From Scleromitrula shiraiana (Eukaryota > Ascomycota > Leotiomycetes > Helotiales > Sclerotiniaceae): 64,000 nucleotides of DNA. The stretch is taken from positions 248,001 to 312,000 of the forward strand of contig JABELC010000001.1 of assembly GCA_028455995.1 (NCBI GenBank). Direction: 5' to 3'. Below are positions 21,200 through 34,831 of this stretch, piece by piece (within the stretch, counting starts at the first letter, position 1; each line of letters begins with the position of its first letter). The notes under the pieces were generated by a model, which worked only from the letters and a program-made list of their open reading frames with translations, searched no databases and was not told where the DNA came from. A program made the position numbers and the translations under genes.

Positions 21200-23209
21200 T
21201 TACCAGTGACCACTACGTCTGTTATGTCTTCTTCTGGAAGTCGAATCATCCCAAATAATTTCTCTCTCGACAATCCTTTCATCTTCATAATCTCTATCTC
21301 TTCGCCTCTCAGCTCTCTCCCAATCCGCACGTTCCTTTTCACGTCTTTCCATCTTCACTCTCTCGCGTTCAATTTCATGAATGCGGTCTTGACGTTCACG
21401 ACGGATTTGTTCAGATACGGCAACAAGTTCTTCGACATCTTGCTATAAGATTGTTAGTGAATAAATTTTTGAGGAATGTAATAGTAGGGGAAAACTTACG
21501 TAACGAAGGTATTGAAGAATGTAATAAAAGAATTCCGTCTCCTCGTAATCATAACCAAGTTCCTTGATGGCCTCTTCAACCACCAAATCCTTTGTGATCT
21601 CAGTCCAGAGATCACCCATTCTATTCTTTGGTGGACCACGAGGAGCTGGGAAGCCAACACGACGATCGGTACTCTCCTCGATACGTTCATATTCTCTTTC
21701 TCTCTCATAGGTAGGACCATGACTCGAACGTTCTTTTCTGGAGATTTCAATCTCAAGGTTGGTCGAAGATTCGCGTGGAGAAGAAGCTCTTTCACGTTCG
21801 CGGATTTCAATACGTTCAGTGGTACGTTCAGGTCCTTCACGTTCACGTTCACGGAATTCAATCCTCTTCTCTATACGTTCTGGTTCTTCCTTCTTGCGTT
21901 CACGCTCAGGATTGAACTTGCTTCGACGAACACCATTGTAGCGTTGCCAGGTGATTTCTTGAGTTGCACCTCCGACACCTTCCAATTGTACTCTTTCGGT
22001 TCCAGGTGGAACATCAACGATTGACCAGTCTTTCGTGGCCCCGTTAAATGCTTCCCCTATGAAACCTCTTTCTTCAGCCTTGCGGTTGTAATAATCGGCC
22101 TCTTCTTCGTCTCGAAGGTCGAGGTGGATCTTCTCTTTGTCAGGACGAGCACTCAAACTTCGTCTCCTGGTGATGTCCAAACGAGTATCCCGAACACGCA
22201 ATTTATCCCGCTCTTGTTCGTACAAAATAGAATCATCGTAATAATCTCTTCTTGGTGGAGGAGCTTTCACTGGCTCACGTTCACGCTCACGACCAGTAGT
22301 TTTTGTTTTTGTAATGTCAACTTCAGTATTATTTCGAGAGGAGTAGATGTCGATTTCTGTCTTTTCGGTTTTTGTTTGTGGTGGTGGGGCTCGACGAGGT
22401 GGGGGTGGACTTGGAGCAATTGCACGTTCGAAACCTTTTGTTGGTTAATATTATTGTTAAATTGCAAAAGGAGTAAAAATAAAAGAAAGCTTACCATGAT
22501 CAATGTGACGATGATGTGTAATAATTTCTCGGTGAATGGGAGGAGCTCGAATAATCTCTGGTGGTGGAGTTGGTGGTGGTGGAGTTGGTGGTGGAGATGG
22601 GGATGGAGCAGGCGATGGTTCCCTTGTTCTCTCAACAATGCGTGTATGAATTCTTTCAACTGGTGGTGGGGAAGGTGTTCTATCTCTCTCCCTCTCCCGT
22701 TCGACGATTCGCTCACGAATTCGAACTGGTGTAGGCGGTTGAGGAGATGGCGATCTCTCCCTGAATCTTTGTCTAGTTTCTATAACTCTTGCGCGAAGTT
22801 GTGGTGGGGGAGAAGGTGATCTTTGAGTTTCTCTTTCTCTTTCCACAATTCTTGTTCGTATTCTCTCAGGTGGAGGGGAAGGATCTCTTCTTTCGATTTC
22901 TCTTCTTTCAATTCTTTCACGAAATCTTGGAGGAGATGTTGATCGTGGTCTTCGCTCAAGTGGTCTGCTAGAGAAAGTATCTGTCTCACGTTCTCTCACC
23001 ACCAACTGACCTTGCTCTGAACGCCCGTAATCATCTCGAAGAAAATCAGGACGATCCCGATCTCGTCTATCTGGAGCTCGTCTATCAATATCTTCACGTT
23101 CACGCTCTCTTAATCGAACTGGAGCTGGAGCTGATGGTGCTCCACGAGAATAATAAGTATCACGTTCTTCATAATCCACCACTCGTGACGTTGCACCATG
23201 TCTCGACAT
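21200..23209 (-). CDS. DUF8035-like Arg/Glu-rich protein
   Basis: About 630 residues from three minus-strand exons: 23209-22495, 22434-21500 and 21442-21200 (introns of 60 and 57 nt, all frames consistent). The N-terminal half alternates acidic/basic RERE-type repeats with proline blocks (RDPSPPPERIRTRIVERERE). A conserved-looking C-terminal module follows at about 508-570: LWTEITKDLVVEEAIKELGY, then DYEETEFFYYILQYLRY and DVEELVAVSEQIRRER. The C-terminal end is basic. This arrangement matches a family common in filamentous ascomycetes and annotated as DUF8035; molecular role unknown. RE-rich composition resembles RNA-processing or nuclear-speckle proteins, but that is inference. Confidence 0.8.
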
Positions 23210-26200
23210 GATTATACTTCAGTTTTGTTATAATAGCGGTGAATTTTAGCAAACAAAACAACAAGATAATTCGTTTGTAAGATCAAATGCTTCGATATGT
23301 AGTTTTGAAACTAAAGAATCGTAAAAAGAATAAAATCGAAAATGAAGAGAAGAAAAAGAAAAAGAAAAAGAACGAGGCTGGAAAACCTTGGATGCTGTTC
23401 TTGTATCTTTTATGAATGTAGTAGGTAATAGAAGATGATAGAGAGGGAGATGAGATGACGGAGCTATTGGAGGGGCTTGCGTCGGTTGGGCTGATTTAGG
23501 TATCTAGAATTGGCTCGTGAATGGGAGGGCCGTAAGAAACAATTTTAGACTGTTATTTTTTTCGAATATTATGAGTAAGAAGTTTCGAAAATTGGTGGTT
23601 GGCAATTCAAGGTGGGGAGGGGAACCTTGAAATAAGGTAGATTTTATTTCGTCCTGTATGGATGAATGTGGTAGGGTAGGTTAGGTGGGTTGAATTTTCG
23701 TGATCTAGAAGAAAGCTGAAATCCTTGGTGGGTGGATAAGATTTCTCAAGACAATACCGGTATCAAGGCCTACTCGGTCGAATTTTCGAGGTCTGATGTA
23801 ATTGTGCAGATGGTATTGTAACAACCAAATTATTTCAGAAATCGACCGGCCGGAAAATAAGGAGGTTTGTGACAATGTCAAATGAGTAAATAAACAAGGT
23901 TGAAATGAAGAATAATGAAACCGTTGATGATTTGTAGATATGTAGATAGAATAGATGATAAGTATGATAAGTATGATCAGTATGATCAGTATGATAGGTA
24001 TGATAGGGAATGTTTGAGAATGTCTCTAGAAGCTTGAAGGTATCTTTTTCTATCTGACCTCAAGCTGCTTGTTGTTGTAACAGGAGGAGGGAAGAAAAGG
24101 AAATGAAATGAAATGTACAAGATAGGAAGATTAAAAGAAAGAAACAGAGAGGAAAGAAGAAGAAGAAGAAGAAGGAGAAGAGAAGAGATTCATAAGAATT
24201 TTGATCATGAATATAACAAGAAGAATAATCAACCTACCGACAACTAATGGTTCTTCTATAGAATATCCGCTGATGGATTGTTGGTTAACATTTGACAGCG
24301 GGTTCTAGCTATGGAGATATACTAGTTCAAGGTCCTTCAAGAAGGTCAAAATAAAGGTCAAACCAACCGCCGTTATTATTTTTATATTACTATTATACTA
24401 TGTACAATATCTCAGAATAGAAAATAGAACTGGTCAAAACGATTCTAAACTTTTACAGGTTACAAGTTCTAAGTTCTAACCCAGAATATCCAACTCAAAA
24501 AATCAAAATGTGGTCCCTAGAAGAGGTCTCGCGCGCGCGAATATCACATGTAGGACTAATTGAGAATGATTCCTATTCTATCTTTTACTTCATCCAATCC
24601 TACAGGAAAGATTATATCTTCTTCCTACATGAGGCTCCCTTCATCCCTTTCATTATAAAGTAAAGCGTTTCATGTTTCCTTGTTGGTAGTGAAAATTATA
24701 TAGGGAAATAGAGGAAAAAAGGAGGCTGAGCTATTGTACAAGTCATCTATGAGTGATTATGGGTGATTATGGGTGATTATGGTTGGTTATGTTGGCCTTG
24801 TTGGTCTTTTCGTTGGTCTTGTTGGTCTTTTCCTTGGTCTCCCGAGCCTCGAGCACGGAAGAGCCCAGCGGTTGTAGGCCTTTCTAACCTTTGGATTTTT
24901 TACTCATCTTACTCATCGCCACAAAAAAGTTCATCCGCAGTTTTTTCTTTAAAGCTACCTCGACAATGATATTGAAAATTATAATCCATATATGTGTGTA
25001 CCTGTACCTGGGTAGTAGTTGCTGCCTTCATGATATATATTCGTGCCCAACTTTAGTAACAGATCCACTTTCTATCCGGTCGGCGGTCTCTTTAGTTCTA
25101 TGTTCTATCGGGTGATGACATCTAGATAGTCATGGTTTTCATCGCACGTGAATGAATATATGTCGATATAATACAGTATTCTTCTTTGGTAAGAAACTAT
25201 AAATTACAAATTGCGACAATCCCGCGGCTGTGTGGGGTTCATCAGCCCTGAAAATCATGGCCATGTTCATTTGAATATTCATCTGATATTCATCGTAAAT
25301 GAGATGAAAGGTTAATAATGTCAAACACTTCTACATCACCAAGTTGTCCAATTTGATTTTCTATATTATTTCCAAACAGTGATGTTAGATATTGTTGGGC
25401 TCTTTTTAGAAGATCTCAAGACCTCAGGATTTCTTTCATACCTTTGCATATACTTCTCGCTGCATGTATATGTTACAATACCCATTTTTACTGTGCAACC
25501 ATCCAGAAGTTCCACCCGTTACGGCGATGCCCTCAATTTGACCAACAACCCATTACTCTTTCCTTACCTCTTGGTACCCGACCTACCTTTATCAAGCCCA
25601 TAAGGAAAATTATGTGTATCTCGGAAGAGAGCCTTCTATCAAAAGAAAGTGATACTCCAATAGATTTACTGTTCTTGAGAAGTAAAAAGCTACTTACCAA
25701 CCACAAATCATTGATGTGCATTTCCAAAGTTGCCGATAGCAGATATTCTTATGTATGACTCCGACAAGCAAAATTTCGAGACAGAGATAGAGACAAAAAA
25801 CAAATAGATGTTAACTAATAAAACTTCCATTTCTATACACCGATCAATAGCTCAAACTATACAATAAACTTATCAACCTTGCAGTGCATACATGATGAGT
25901 ACATGATGCTTACTTCGTATCTAACTAGAATGATGGCCAGATGTGCAACATCAATATGAGTGGTGATATTTCGTTTGATATGTTTATCCTCAGCCTTGAG
26001 GTGCTTCTTGTATAACGATAAATTACAAGGTATGTAATGTATTCACATTGTACGTAGGTTGCTGGTTTGAGGAGATGTGTAGTAGAATCGGGAGGTAAGC
26101 ATCTCGGAGTCTTTTTCTTCTCGAAGAAAAGGGGAAAACTTGAGGGATTGGGTGATATCCATGACTTGATTGAAACAATACTACTACTTATCGAGATACT

Positions 26201-26902
26201 ATTCTCTTACAGAGTAGTCTTTAATGTTTTCAGACGAGAATTTGGCGAATAAAATAATAATCATTAACTTTTCAATATCACTGGTATATCTCTTAAAGCA
26301 TTAATATCGATTAATATGATAGTCCGTCCAATGATGAAAATGTATAGTGCAGTGCCGTTTGTGCTGTTTGTTCCTTACGTTAGAACATTATCATCCACAG
26401 TCATGCCCAGCAGCCAAGCAGCCAAGCAGTCCAGCAGCCCAGCAGCTTAGGTGGAGTTTCTTCAATTGTCACGGTTATTATTATTATTCCCCCGCATTCA
26501 AAGTGCTTTTTTGCCGCGAATTAGTCGCGATTTCCCAAGACTAATCTAACTTAGATAGCACTGGTGGGCGATAGCCATAGGGCTTTCGTCATATATCACA
26601 TCTATTTTTCAAATATTCAAACCGCCCCTCATTGAATTCTTCACACTCACACACACACTTTCTACCTACACAATACTTATCAAACACTCTTTTGTTCCAT
26701 TTCCTCAAAAAAATATAATAGTAGATTTAATTTATATTTATTAATTTTCCTTTAAAAACTTACTTGTTCAACCATAACCTACGTGTTCACTTAACTCGGG
26801 TAAAGGCATAAGAAATATACCAAATTTGCCCCTTGAAGGAAAAGTTCATAGTAGAGTACATTGAGCCTCACGGGTTGCGACTTGCGACTTGCGACTTGCA
26901 AC
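23210..26902. other. Long intergenic region between divergent genes
   Basis: About 3.7 kb between the DUF8035-like gene (-) and the SNF2 gene (+). It is AT-rich with purine-rich patches (GAAGAA runs near 24160), a short tandem TATGATCAG/TATGATAAG-type run (about 23960-24010) and a CG-alternating block at 24530-24540. No supported ORF. Just upstream of 26903 a CTTGCGACTTGCGACTTGC repeat lies in the leader. Confidence 0.5.
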
Positions 26903-29900
26903 ATGTCACAACAAGCCTCAGCTACCAACCAGGAGGCTGCTGTACGAGATTTAAGAGATGAGATTTCATTTCAAAAAACTCTATTGAGTTCATTGGATCA
27001 ATGTGTGGATGATAGAGAAGAAGCAGAAAAAGCCAGGAAGATATTTGAAAGTAAAATAAGGCTTCTCGAAAAACAGTTGAAAGACATCACTAAATCAAAT
27101 CTCAACGCCTCAACCTCAAATTCTTCCTCATTCACTCAGAATTCGTCCAATAATCCCAATAACAACAAATCGCGTCCATCTGCCTCTTCAAAGATGAATA
27201 ACACTTTCGGACGAAGTCCTTATCATCCGTATGGCTTTCAATGTAGGTTCTACCTCTCTTCTTTTCCTACGAACATTTGGTTTGGTTCCTTATATCAATT
27301 CTCCTCTCCTACGTTTAAGTTGTTTCTGGGAGCATTGATATCAATTCCGCATTCCAGCTAGTCTTATTCAAAATATCGAATGAAATTTGAGTCACTAATT
27401 TCCTTTATAGCCAATGAACAACATCAACACCAAGCTTATTCTTCCACATCTTCGACGCCTAGTTCTGTAGCCTCGATGGCCGAACTTAACTTGCCTACTC
27501 GGAAGCGTCCCCATAGCAATCATTTGGACGCAAACGGTGTCGTACCCTTTACGCATAATAAATCTAGACGCACGTCACCAAGTCCTTATCACACAGCAGC
27601 GACAACTCCTTCGGATAGCTCAGGGTATGGATATACTGCGATTGGTGATGGCTACTTTGACCTCACTGCGTTTGTCTCTCGATTTACATAACTTATTTTC
27701 TTTCTTTCAATTTCCCGATCCACCCTTTTAAGATTTAACCATTGTACAGATACTAATACATTGCTTTGATAGAGATGAAATTATGTGTGGCTCCGTCGAT
27801 GAATACTACATTGCCCTACAGAAACGAGAGGAAGAAAGATTGGAGCAACAAAAGCACGATGAGAAGTATGCTCGTAGCCTCTCTACAGGTTCCAACGCTT
27901 TTGTACGAGGAGATCTTCCACATGAAGGCTCAAGCTATTCGGCTTTCGACCGAATGTCTGGGATTCGTCCACAACCTTCTTCAAGTAATAGCCAAGCTGA
28001 GAGATCTATATCAAGTACCCAAAATTCCCAGAATAACGGCTTTGCAGCACGCAGAACTCTTCCAGGGCACTGGAAAAAATCCGAAGGGGACTCCAACCCC
28101 GGCATTAAACCCGAAGCACGTTCATCAACTTCTGGAAACTCAAGCCGCCAATCTTCAAATTATACCGACCTTACTCAGGACAGGAAATCCGTCAAGATGG
28201 AGTCCAAACCCGATAGATCAATGTTAATGCCTGGTACTTTTGAAGAAGATTTCGCTGGCGACAGTGATTCCAGTCTTGAGATTATTGATCCTTCAGATTT
28301 CAAAGCAAACGACAAACGTAAGCCATCATTCCAGAGTCCGCAAAATCACAACAGGTTTCAGGCACCTTTGTACACACAAGATACCATCCATGCTGGAAAT
28401 ACTGCCATTTATCAGGCGAACAATTTCGGCTTACAACATACAGGTCAGCACCGCACCGGTCTACAGCATGCCATGGGAAACCAAACTTCACGCCCCTGGA
28501 TGACCCAGAGTACTTCAAGTGCATCTATGAATGAGCCAGACACTTATCATCCGGTAAATAACAACCCATACAACACCGTCACAAACAACTTTGCTTATTC
28601 CAATACTCAGATGTCGGCTCCGTATTCAATGTACTCCCTTCCAAAACCCAATGGTTCTTCATACCGTGGCCCCAGCATGCATACTCTAGATCTAAGGACC
28701 ACCATGGATAATATGACAACTTGGTGGAGCCATGGCGGTCCTTCTCAAAAAAGTATGGCGCAGGGCAGCGAGGTAAGTTACTCCATTCGATGATTATTAT
28801 TTTGAATCCTAATGAACATCTCAAGTTTTTCAATCCTGCATTCTCAACTCTCAGCGAAAGGATGGCAGAGCAGGTTGAATATGTTATGAACGATCCCAGA
28901 AAGACGGCTCAAGAAATTCAGGAATTGTTACAAAACATCAAGACGGATGTGGAAATACCTCTAGAGAATCGTGAAGGAACCCCGGAAGGTCTTAAATATC
29001 CATTGGTGAGCAGATAATATTCTTTTGATCCGAGCTTTGCTAATGCCAGGGAAGTACGAGCATCAGAAAATTGCTTTGACATGGTTGAAATCTATGGAAA
29101 CCGGAACTAACAAAGGCGGTATTCTTGCTGATGATATGGGTTTGGGCAAGACGATTAGTTCGTTGGCACTTATCTTGAGTAGACCATCTACCGATCGCAA
29201 TAGAAAGGTATTTTTCTTAATCTAAACGGCCTTACATTGCTGACATATTTTTTGTAGACAACTTTGATAGTCGGACCTGTTGCCTTGGTCCGCCAGTGGG
29301 AACGTGAAATTCGGACGAAGACTCTCCTCAGGCATAGATTGAGTACATATATGGCACACGGAAGTAAAAAAATTGGTTGGGATCAACTTCGAGATTATGA
29401 TGTGGTTCTGACAACATACGGTACATTGGGCTCTGAACTTAGCCGCCTTGAGAAGTACGAAGAGGAGATGAAACAACGAGGAATTCGAGAGCCAGACTAT
29501 AAAGCTATGGCCAAAAGCTTTCCATTTCTAGGTCCGAAAAGCAGATTTTACCGCGTCATTCTTGATGAGGCACAGTGTATCAAGAACAGAAATACCAAAG
29601 CAGCTCGTGCTGCTTGTCACATCGAAGCCACCACTAGATTCTGTCTCACTGGAACTCCGATGATGAACAACATAACGGAACTCTATTCATTGATAAAATT
29701 CCTTCGTATCAAACCTTATAACTCTTGGACGAGTTTTTCAAAGGTATGTATTTGCTGTCGTCAATGTTGATCCTTCCCTAACACTTATAGGAATTCGCTT
29801 GCTTGACCAAGGGAAGTCATATCTCAGACGTTAGGTTGAAAGCAATGGATAAATTACGAGCTGTTTTAAATGCAATCCTTCTCCGAAGAACAAAAACATC

Positions 29901-31423
29901 ACTAATTGATGGAAAACCTATCATCGTCTTGCCACCAAAGATCGAAGAAATCCAACACGTTGTTTTTAATTCTGACGAGCAAGAGTTTTATAACGCCCTT
30001 GAGAAACAAACTAAGCTTGCATTCAACAAGTATAAGAAGGCTGGTACTGTTGGAAAGAATTACTCGAACGTCCTCGTCTTACTTCTTCGTCTTCGACAAT
30101 GCTGCTGTCATCCGCATCTAATCATTGATCTTGATGAGGAAGCACCATCAGGTGCAGCAGAACTTTCTTCTGATGCCATGCTTGAACTTGCAAAAACCCT
30201 CTCACCAGAGGTCGTGGGAAGATTACTTGCTGCCGGTGCTTTCGATGTAAGTTTTCAAATCGTTCACTGTAACATATCTTGGCTAACGCAATTAGTGTCC
30301 CGTCTGTTACGATGCAGTTCAAAACCCAAATATTGTCATTCCTTGTGGTCATGATATCTGCTCGGAGTGCTTAACTAATACATACGAAGCAGCTGTGCAG
30401 CGAAGTGTTCAGAACGGTAATGAAACTGTCGTTTCAGCAAATTGCGTATCTTGTCGTGGGAAACTTGATATGGCTAAGATTATTGATTACAATGCTTTCA
30501 AGAAAGTCCACATGCCATCGGATGAGTCTGAGGATAAGGTTGTTACAGATGATAGCAATAGTGAAAGTGATGACAGCGATGCTGATTCAGATACCAACTC
30601 TCTTTTTGATAATGTATCCGATGAAGATGAGAATGGGAATCTGGCTGTTTTTGTTGTACCAGATGGTATGGATAGTGAAAACGAGGCTGAGGAGGGTGAC
30701 GATGAAGATGAAGAAGTCATCGAGGAACAGCCTAAGTCCAAGAAAAAGAGAAAGGGGAAGAAGTCCAAGGATAAGAAAGGCAAGGGCAAGGAGGAGGATA
30801 AGCAAAAGCAACATCTTTCAATCGCAATGATGAAAAAGGAAGCTTCTCGTTCTGTTGAAGGTCGCAAGAAATACATGCGTTATCTACGCAAGAATTGGGA
30901 ACCATCGACCAAAGTCGACAAATGCGTCGAACTCCTAGAGAAATTCCAAAAAGAAGGTGAAAAAACCATCATCTTCAGCCAATTCGTCGCCCTTCTCGAT
31001 CTCATTCAGGTCCCCATCGAAAAGAAGGGCTGGAACTGCGAACGCTACGACGGAGGAATGAATTCCCGACGACGAAACGACGCCATCGTTCGATTCACCG
31101 ACGACAAAGATTGCAAAATCATGCTTATTTCTCTCAAAGCGGGCAACGCAGGATTAAATCTCGTGGCTGCTTCAAGAGTTATCATTCTTGATCCATTTTG
31201 GAATCCTTTTGTAGAAATGCAGGCGGTTGATAGGGCGTATAGGATTGGTCAGATGAAACCGGTGGAGGTTCATCGGATTTTGGTAAAGGGGACGGTGGAG
31301 GATAGGATTATGGAGCTGCAGAAGAAGAAGAAGGAGTTGGTGGATTCGGCGCTTAGTGAGAATGATATGAGTCGTGTAGGGAGGCTGGATGAGAGGCAGT
31401 TGGCTTTTCTTTTTGGTGTTTAA
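26903..31423 (+). CDS. SNF2-family DNA translocase with RING finger and SUMO-interaction motif (Uls1/Rrp-like)
   Basis: About 1333 residues. Exons: 26903-27242, 27411-27669, 27773-28772, 28826-29005, 29055-29207, 29258-29743, 29791-30246, 30296-31423; every junction keeps frame. An N-terminal coiled coil (about 15-70) is followed by a Ser/Asn-rich region and a SUMO-interaction-like motif, GYFDLTADE (about residue 190-200), formed across an intron. SNF2 motifs: KGGILADDMGLGKT (Walker A, about 620), VILDEAQCIKN (DEAQ box, about 745), FCLTGTPMMNN, and C-terminal QAVDRAYRIGQ. Between the lobes sits a C3HC4 RING (CPVCYDA...CGHDICSEC...CVSC, about 959-1010) and a long acidic-then-lysine-rich linker. 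SIM plus RING plus SNF2 is the signature of SUMO-targeted ubiquitin ligase/translocases such as Uls1 and fission-yeast Rrp1/Rrp2. Predicted nuclear role in removing SUMOylated proteins from DNA. Confidence 0.9.
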
Positions 31424-32369
31424 GTTGTGCTATATTGGGCTTGGTTGGGTTGGGGCATATTGCGGTTCTTGTTGTGGGATTATCATTTCTTTTCTTCGCT
31501 TTTCCTTCGGATTGGATTTAGTTTGAGTTTTCTTCTTCCCCTTTTTTTTCTTTTCAACTTTTCACTTATGGCTGGAGGGAATACATGGACGGGATGGATT
31601 GATTTGCTGGCGATAAATTAATAAATGACTGGACTGGGCTAAACTGGGATGGGCTGGGCTATTTGTAATATTGATATGATATGGTATGGTTTGGTTCGTT
31701 TGGTTTGGTTCGGGGCGGAAGGAAAATCATGGGATGGATGGATGGATGGGGTTTACTGGCTTGGGTGCTTGATTGCTCCGGATATTGATACCCCATTTCC
31801 CATTCCTCGTTTTCATTTTCCCCTTTTTTTAGAAGAAAAAACACATCTTGGGTTTGGGAAAGTTGCTTATTTATGGTTTTTATGGGGTGGGATGGGGGAG
31901 GAGGGTTCATGCAAGGGAGGGGAAAATTGGAGTAAGGGGGTGGGGTTGAGATAAGCGGGGGTGCAAAGTGCAGACGGACAGAAATAGACGGAGATGAATT
32001 GGTATGGACACAGAGATACGCAGATACACAGATACAGCGATACAGAGAACCAGAGCTACGAGCATACGAGGGAGGAGACAGATGATAGCGGAATAGCAAA
32101 ATAGCATACATGCAAAATATATTGTACATAAAAATAGATAGATGCAGACACGGACACAGAAAATATTATATAATATAATATTATATAATATAATATAGTA
32201 CAATATAGTAATATAATATAATACAATATAATACAATATGATGCAATAACACGAATACTCGTAGAATAGATGATATATAAACGGGCAAAGCAAGAAACTG
32301 CCAATTTTAACTTGAATGAACTGATTAGCTTGGATTAATTTGGTTAAATGGAATTTTCATACACTGGCA

Positions 32370-32404
<35 letters not shown>

Positions 32405-32735
32405 ACAGTACTGCCTCGTGCATCGTCTGATTCCGCTGATTATATCATAGAACTTGAATGTATTGTGGGATTTTTGGGACGGGAGCTAGAGGGAGGTGGA
32501 ATGGGGTGAAGTGGGATGGGGTGAACGATGAATCGAAAGAGAGAGGAAATATTGCGTGGATTTATTTATTGGTATTGGTATTGGTATTGATATTGGTAAA
32601 TCAATGAAGTAGGTAGTTGTTTTTCTAGTGCATTCATCCCCCCTTATTTCCCGCTATCCTATCTCCTCGGTGCTCTCCCCCAAACCCGCGTGACGCACGC
32701 AACCAACCAGACAGCCTCCCTAGGACACTCACCAC
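31424..32735. other. Intergenic between convergent genes
   Basis: About 1.3 kb with T-rich and GGGCTGG-type low-complexity DNA, an AT palindromic stretch (32164-32240) and a (CTAT)n run (about 32373-32403). No gene supported. Confidence 0.5.
32164..32240. repeat. AT-only tandem/palindromic repeat (ATAATAT variants)
   Basis: Overlapping ATAATAT/TATAATA units with internal self-complementarity; could form cruciform DNA. No gene nearby in the same frame. Confidence 0.65.
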
Positions 32736-34121
32736 CTAACGTCTCCCTCCACCTCCACCTCTCCCCCGACTCCGACTCCGACTCCGGCTTCTACTGCGAC
32801 TCCTATCCCTCGTGCGACTCCTCGTACGACTCCTACTCCTACTGCTCCAACTACTATAACTCAAACTCCTCCTCCTACCCGATCTCGCCGCTCCCTTTCT
32901 TCCACCATTTCTTTCCCTCTCCCTCTCTCTATCCCTGTCCCTGTCCCTGTCCCTCGTCCCCTCAGCAAGCGGGCTCCGATCTCTCCTTCCCTGTCGTCGA
33001 AACCTCGTTCTACCCACCGAACTCGAACTCGATCTCGACCTCGATCGCGATCTAGAATCGAAACTCCTGCTGCGGGATCTACTCCTATGTCTTCGTGGAC
33101 TTCGGCTTCGTTCTCGATCTCGATCTCGATCTCTATCTCTATCTCTATCTCTATCGCCTCTATCCCTGTCGCCGGAAGGTCGATACGTATCCCCACCCAT
33201 CCCCATTCCCATCCCCATGGCACTCATTCCCCCCATTCCAACGCCCACATCCGCTCTCCTTGCGCCGCCGGCTCGAAATGGAACGCGTGGGTCGATATTC
33301 ACGCCTCGTCTTGCGAGGGGAGGCGCGGGACTGAATTTTCGTCGCGGAAGAACGATCGAGACGTTTATTACTGCGCCGTCGATTTGGGACTCGTGCATGT
33401 GTGCTATGGCGGTTGAGGCGGAGGCGGGGGAGGCGTAGAGGATGTAGGCTGTGCCGCGGTTGGTGTTGACTTTGGGGGGTGTGTGTTAGTTTGGGATTGG
33501 TATGGATTTGAGTTTTGGGGAAGTGAAAGAGGGGGTTATGGGGAGAGTGGGAAGGGGAAGGGAAGTAAACACGTACAGAATCTGTTGATTGGCATGTCCA
33601 AATCTTGAATGTCGCCGAATGTGCCGAAGATTTCTCGGAGATGGTCTTCGGTGACATTCTTGGTGAGTTTTTCTATTACTACCTGATTTTTTGGTTAGCA
33701 TTGATTGATTGATTATTATTCACCATATCCTCAATTGGAATTGCTCTTTTCTCTGCCCACGATCTCTTCCAATTCACATCTATGAAGATTGAAGAACCAA
33801 ACCAGTCTCAAGAAATAAAAAAAATAAACAAACCTTAGTGCTCCTCCCCTCAACCACATCCCCATCCCTACTCCTCTCACCCCCCAAAGCCAATGGTTCC
33901 CTCTCCCTCCCTCTACTCAAACTCCTCTCCCTCTCCCTACTCCTATACCTCCCACCTCTACTCCTACTCCTACTCCTACTCCTACTCCGACTCCTACTCC
34001 TCGACACAGATCGCGGCGATATAGATCGTCGCGTATAATCCGAATATGGAGTGCGCGAGCGAGAACGAGATCTTGTGCGGGCGCGACCGCGTGGTGGGGG
34101 AGTTGGTGATCGGGGTGGCAT
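32736..34121 (-). CDS. RNPS1-like RNA-binding SR protein (RRM with flanking RS domains)
   Basis: About 375 residues from minus-strand exons 34121-33834, 33682-33577 and 33469-32736. The N-terminal RS domain has repeated RSRSRS (about 15-75). A single RRM follows at about 97-175: VVIEKLTKNVTEDHLREIFG (RNP2 type), then NRGTAYILYASPASASTAI (RNP1 type) and GAVINVSIVL. A Gly/Met-rich hinge and a long C-terminal RDRDRD/RSRSRS domain follow. RRM sequence and order match RNPS1, a splicing activator and exon-junction-complex periphery protein acting in the nucleus. RNP1 is the divergent RGTAYILY form typical of RNPS1. Both introns sit inside or beside the RRM. Confidence 0.9.
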
Positions 34122-34831
34122 TTTATTTTCTTCTTCTTTCTTGTTTGTTTACAGTTGGGGATTGATGAATTGTAAGGTTGTAATTTTGTGATTGAGATGT
34201 TGTGGATTTGAGGTGTTTGGTGGTAGAAGTGAAAAGTCGCGATGGAGATTAATTAATTATTTTGCGCGACGTAATAAATTGGAGCTGGAAGCTGAAGTGG
34301 AGATGAAGTGGAGCTAGAGTTGTTTTGGGCGTGGTTTGTGCCTGAGGCATTAGCTACTTAGTACTTCCAAGCCTCTCGAGGTTGGTCCTTGTTGAAAGTT
34401 CTTTTCAACTCAAGATTTCAGAATCTAAAAAGCAACAACACAATATCCATCCCAATAACACACAAACGAAAATATATGAATTGAAAAACCGAAAGTTCGG
34501 TTAATGATCATTTATTTTAGTGTGTTAACTCAAAGGATACGAATGTCAACGTGAGCGTTGAGATATCATAATAATCATTTGTTAATGGCCAAATATGTTC
34601 TTATTCTTCCTATGTAGTTAGAGCAAGTCTCAACGCTAGTAGTATATATCACATAAACCAAATGCACGCCTGCTCCCGATCGTTTATAAAGTATTTGCTC
34701 ATGGGCATGTGTTATTGGGATTTCTCACTTGTGAAAGAAATGCATGCAGTAAAAAAACCGTCTTTAAATTGGCATGTCCTATCTATTCTATAGCATCCCG
34801 AATAGATCTATCTTATTCTATATCCCTAATC
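34122..34831. other. Upstream region of RNPS1-like gene
   Basis: About 700 bases between two minus-strand genes; presumably promoter and 5' UTR of the RNPS1-like gene. No ORF of note. Confidence 0.4.

Noticed and set aside
21512..22024. Plus-strand ORFs opposite the DUF8035-like gene
   Set aside because: Shadow of the repetitive RE-rich coding strand; composition (F/S/R rich) is what the complement of that DNA gives.
32690..33438. Plus-strand Ser/Leu/Tyr-rich ORFs opposite the RNPS1-like gene
   Set aside because: Complement of the RS-repeat codons.
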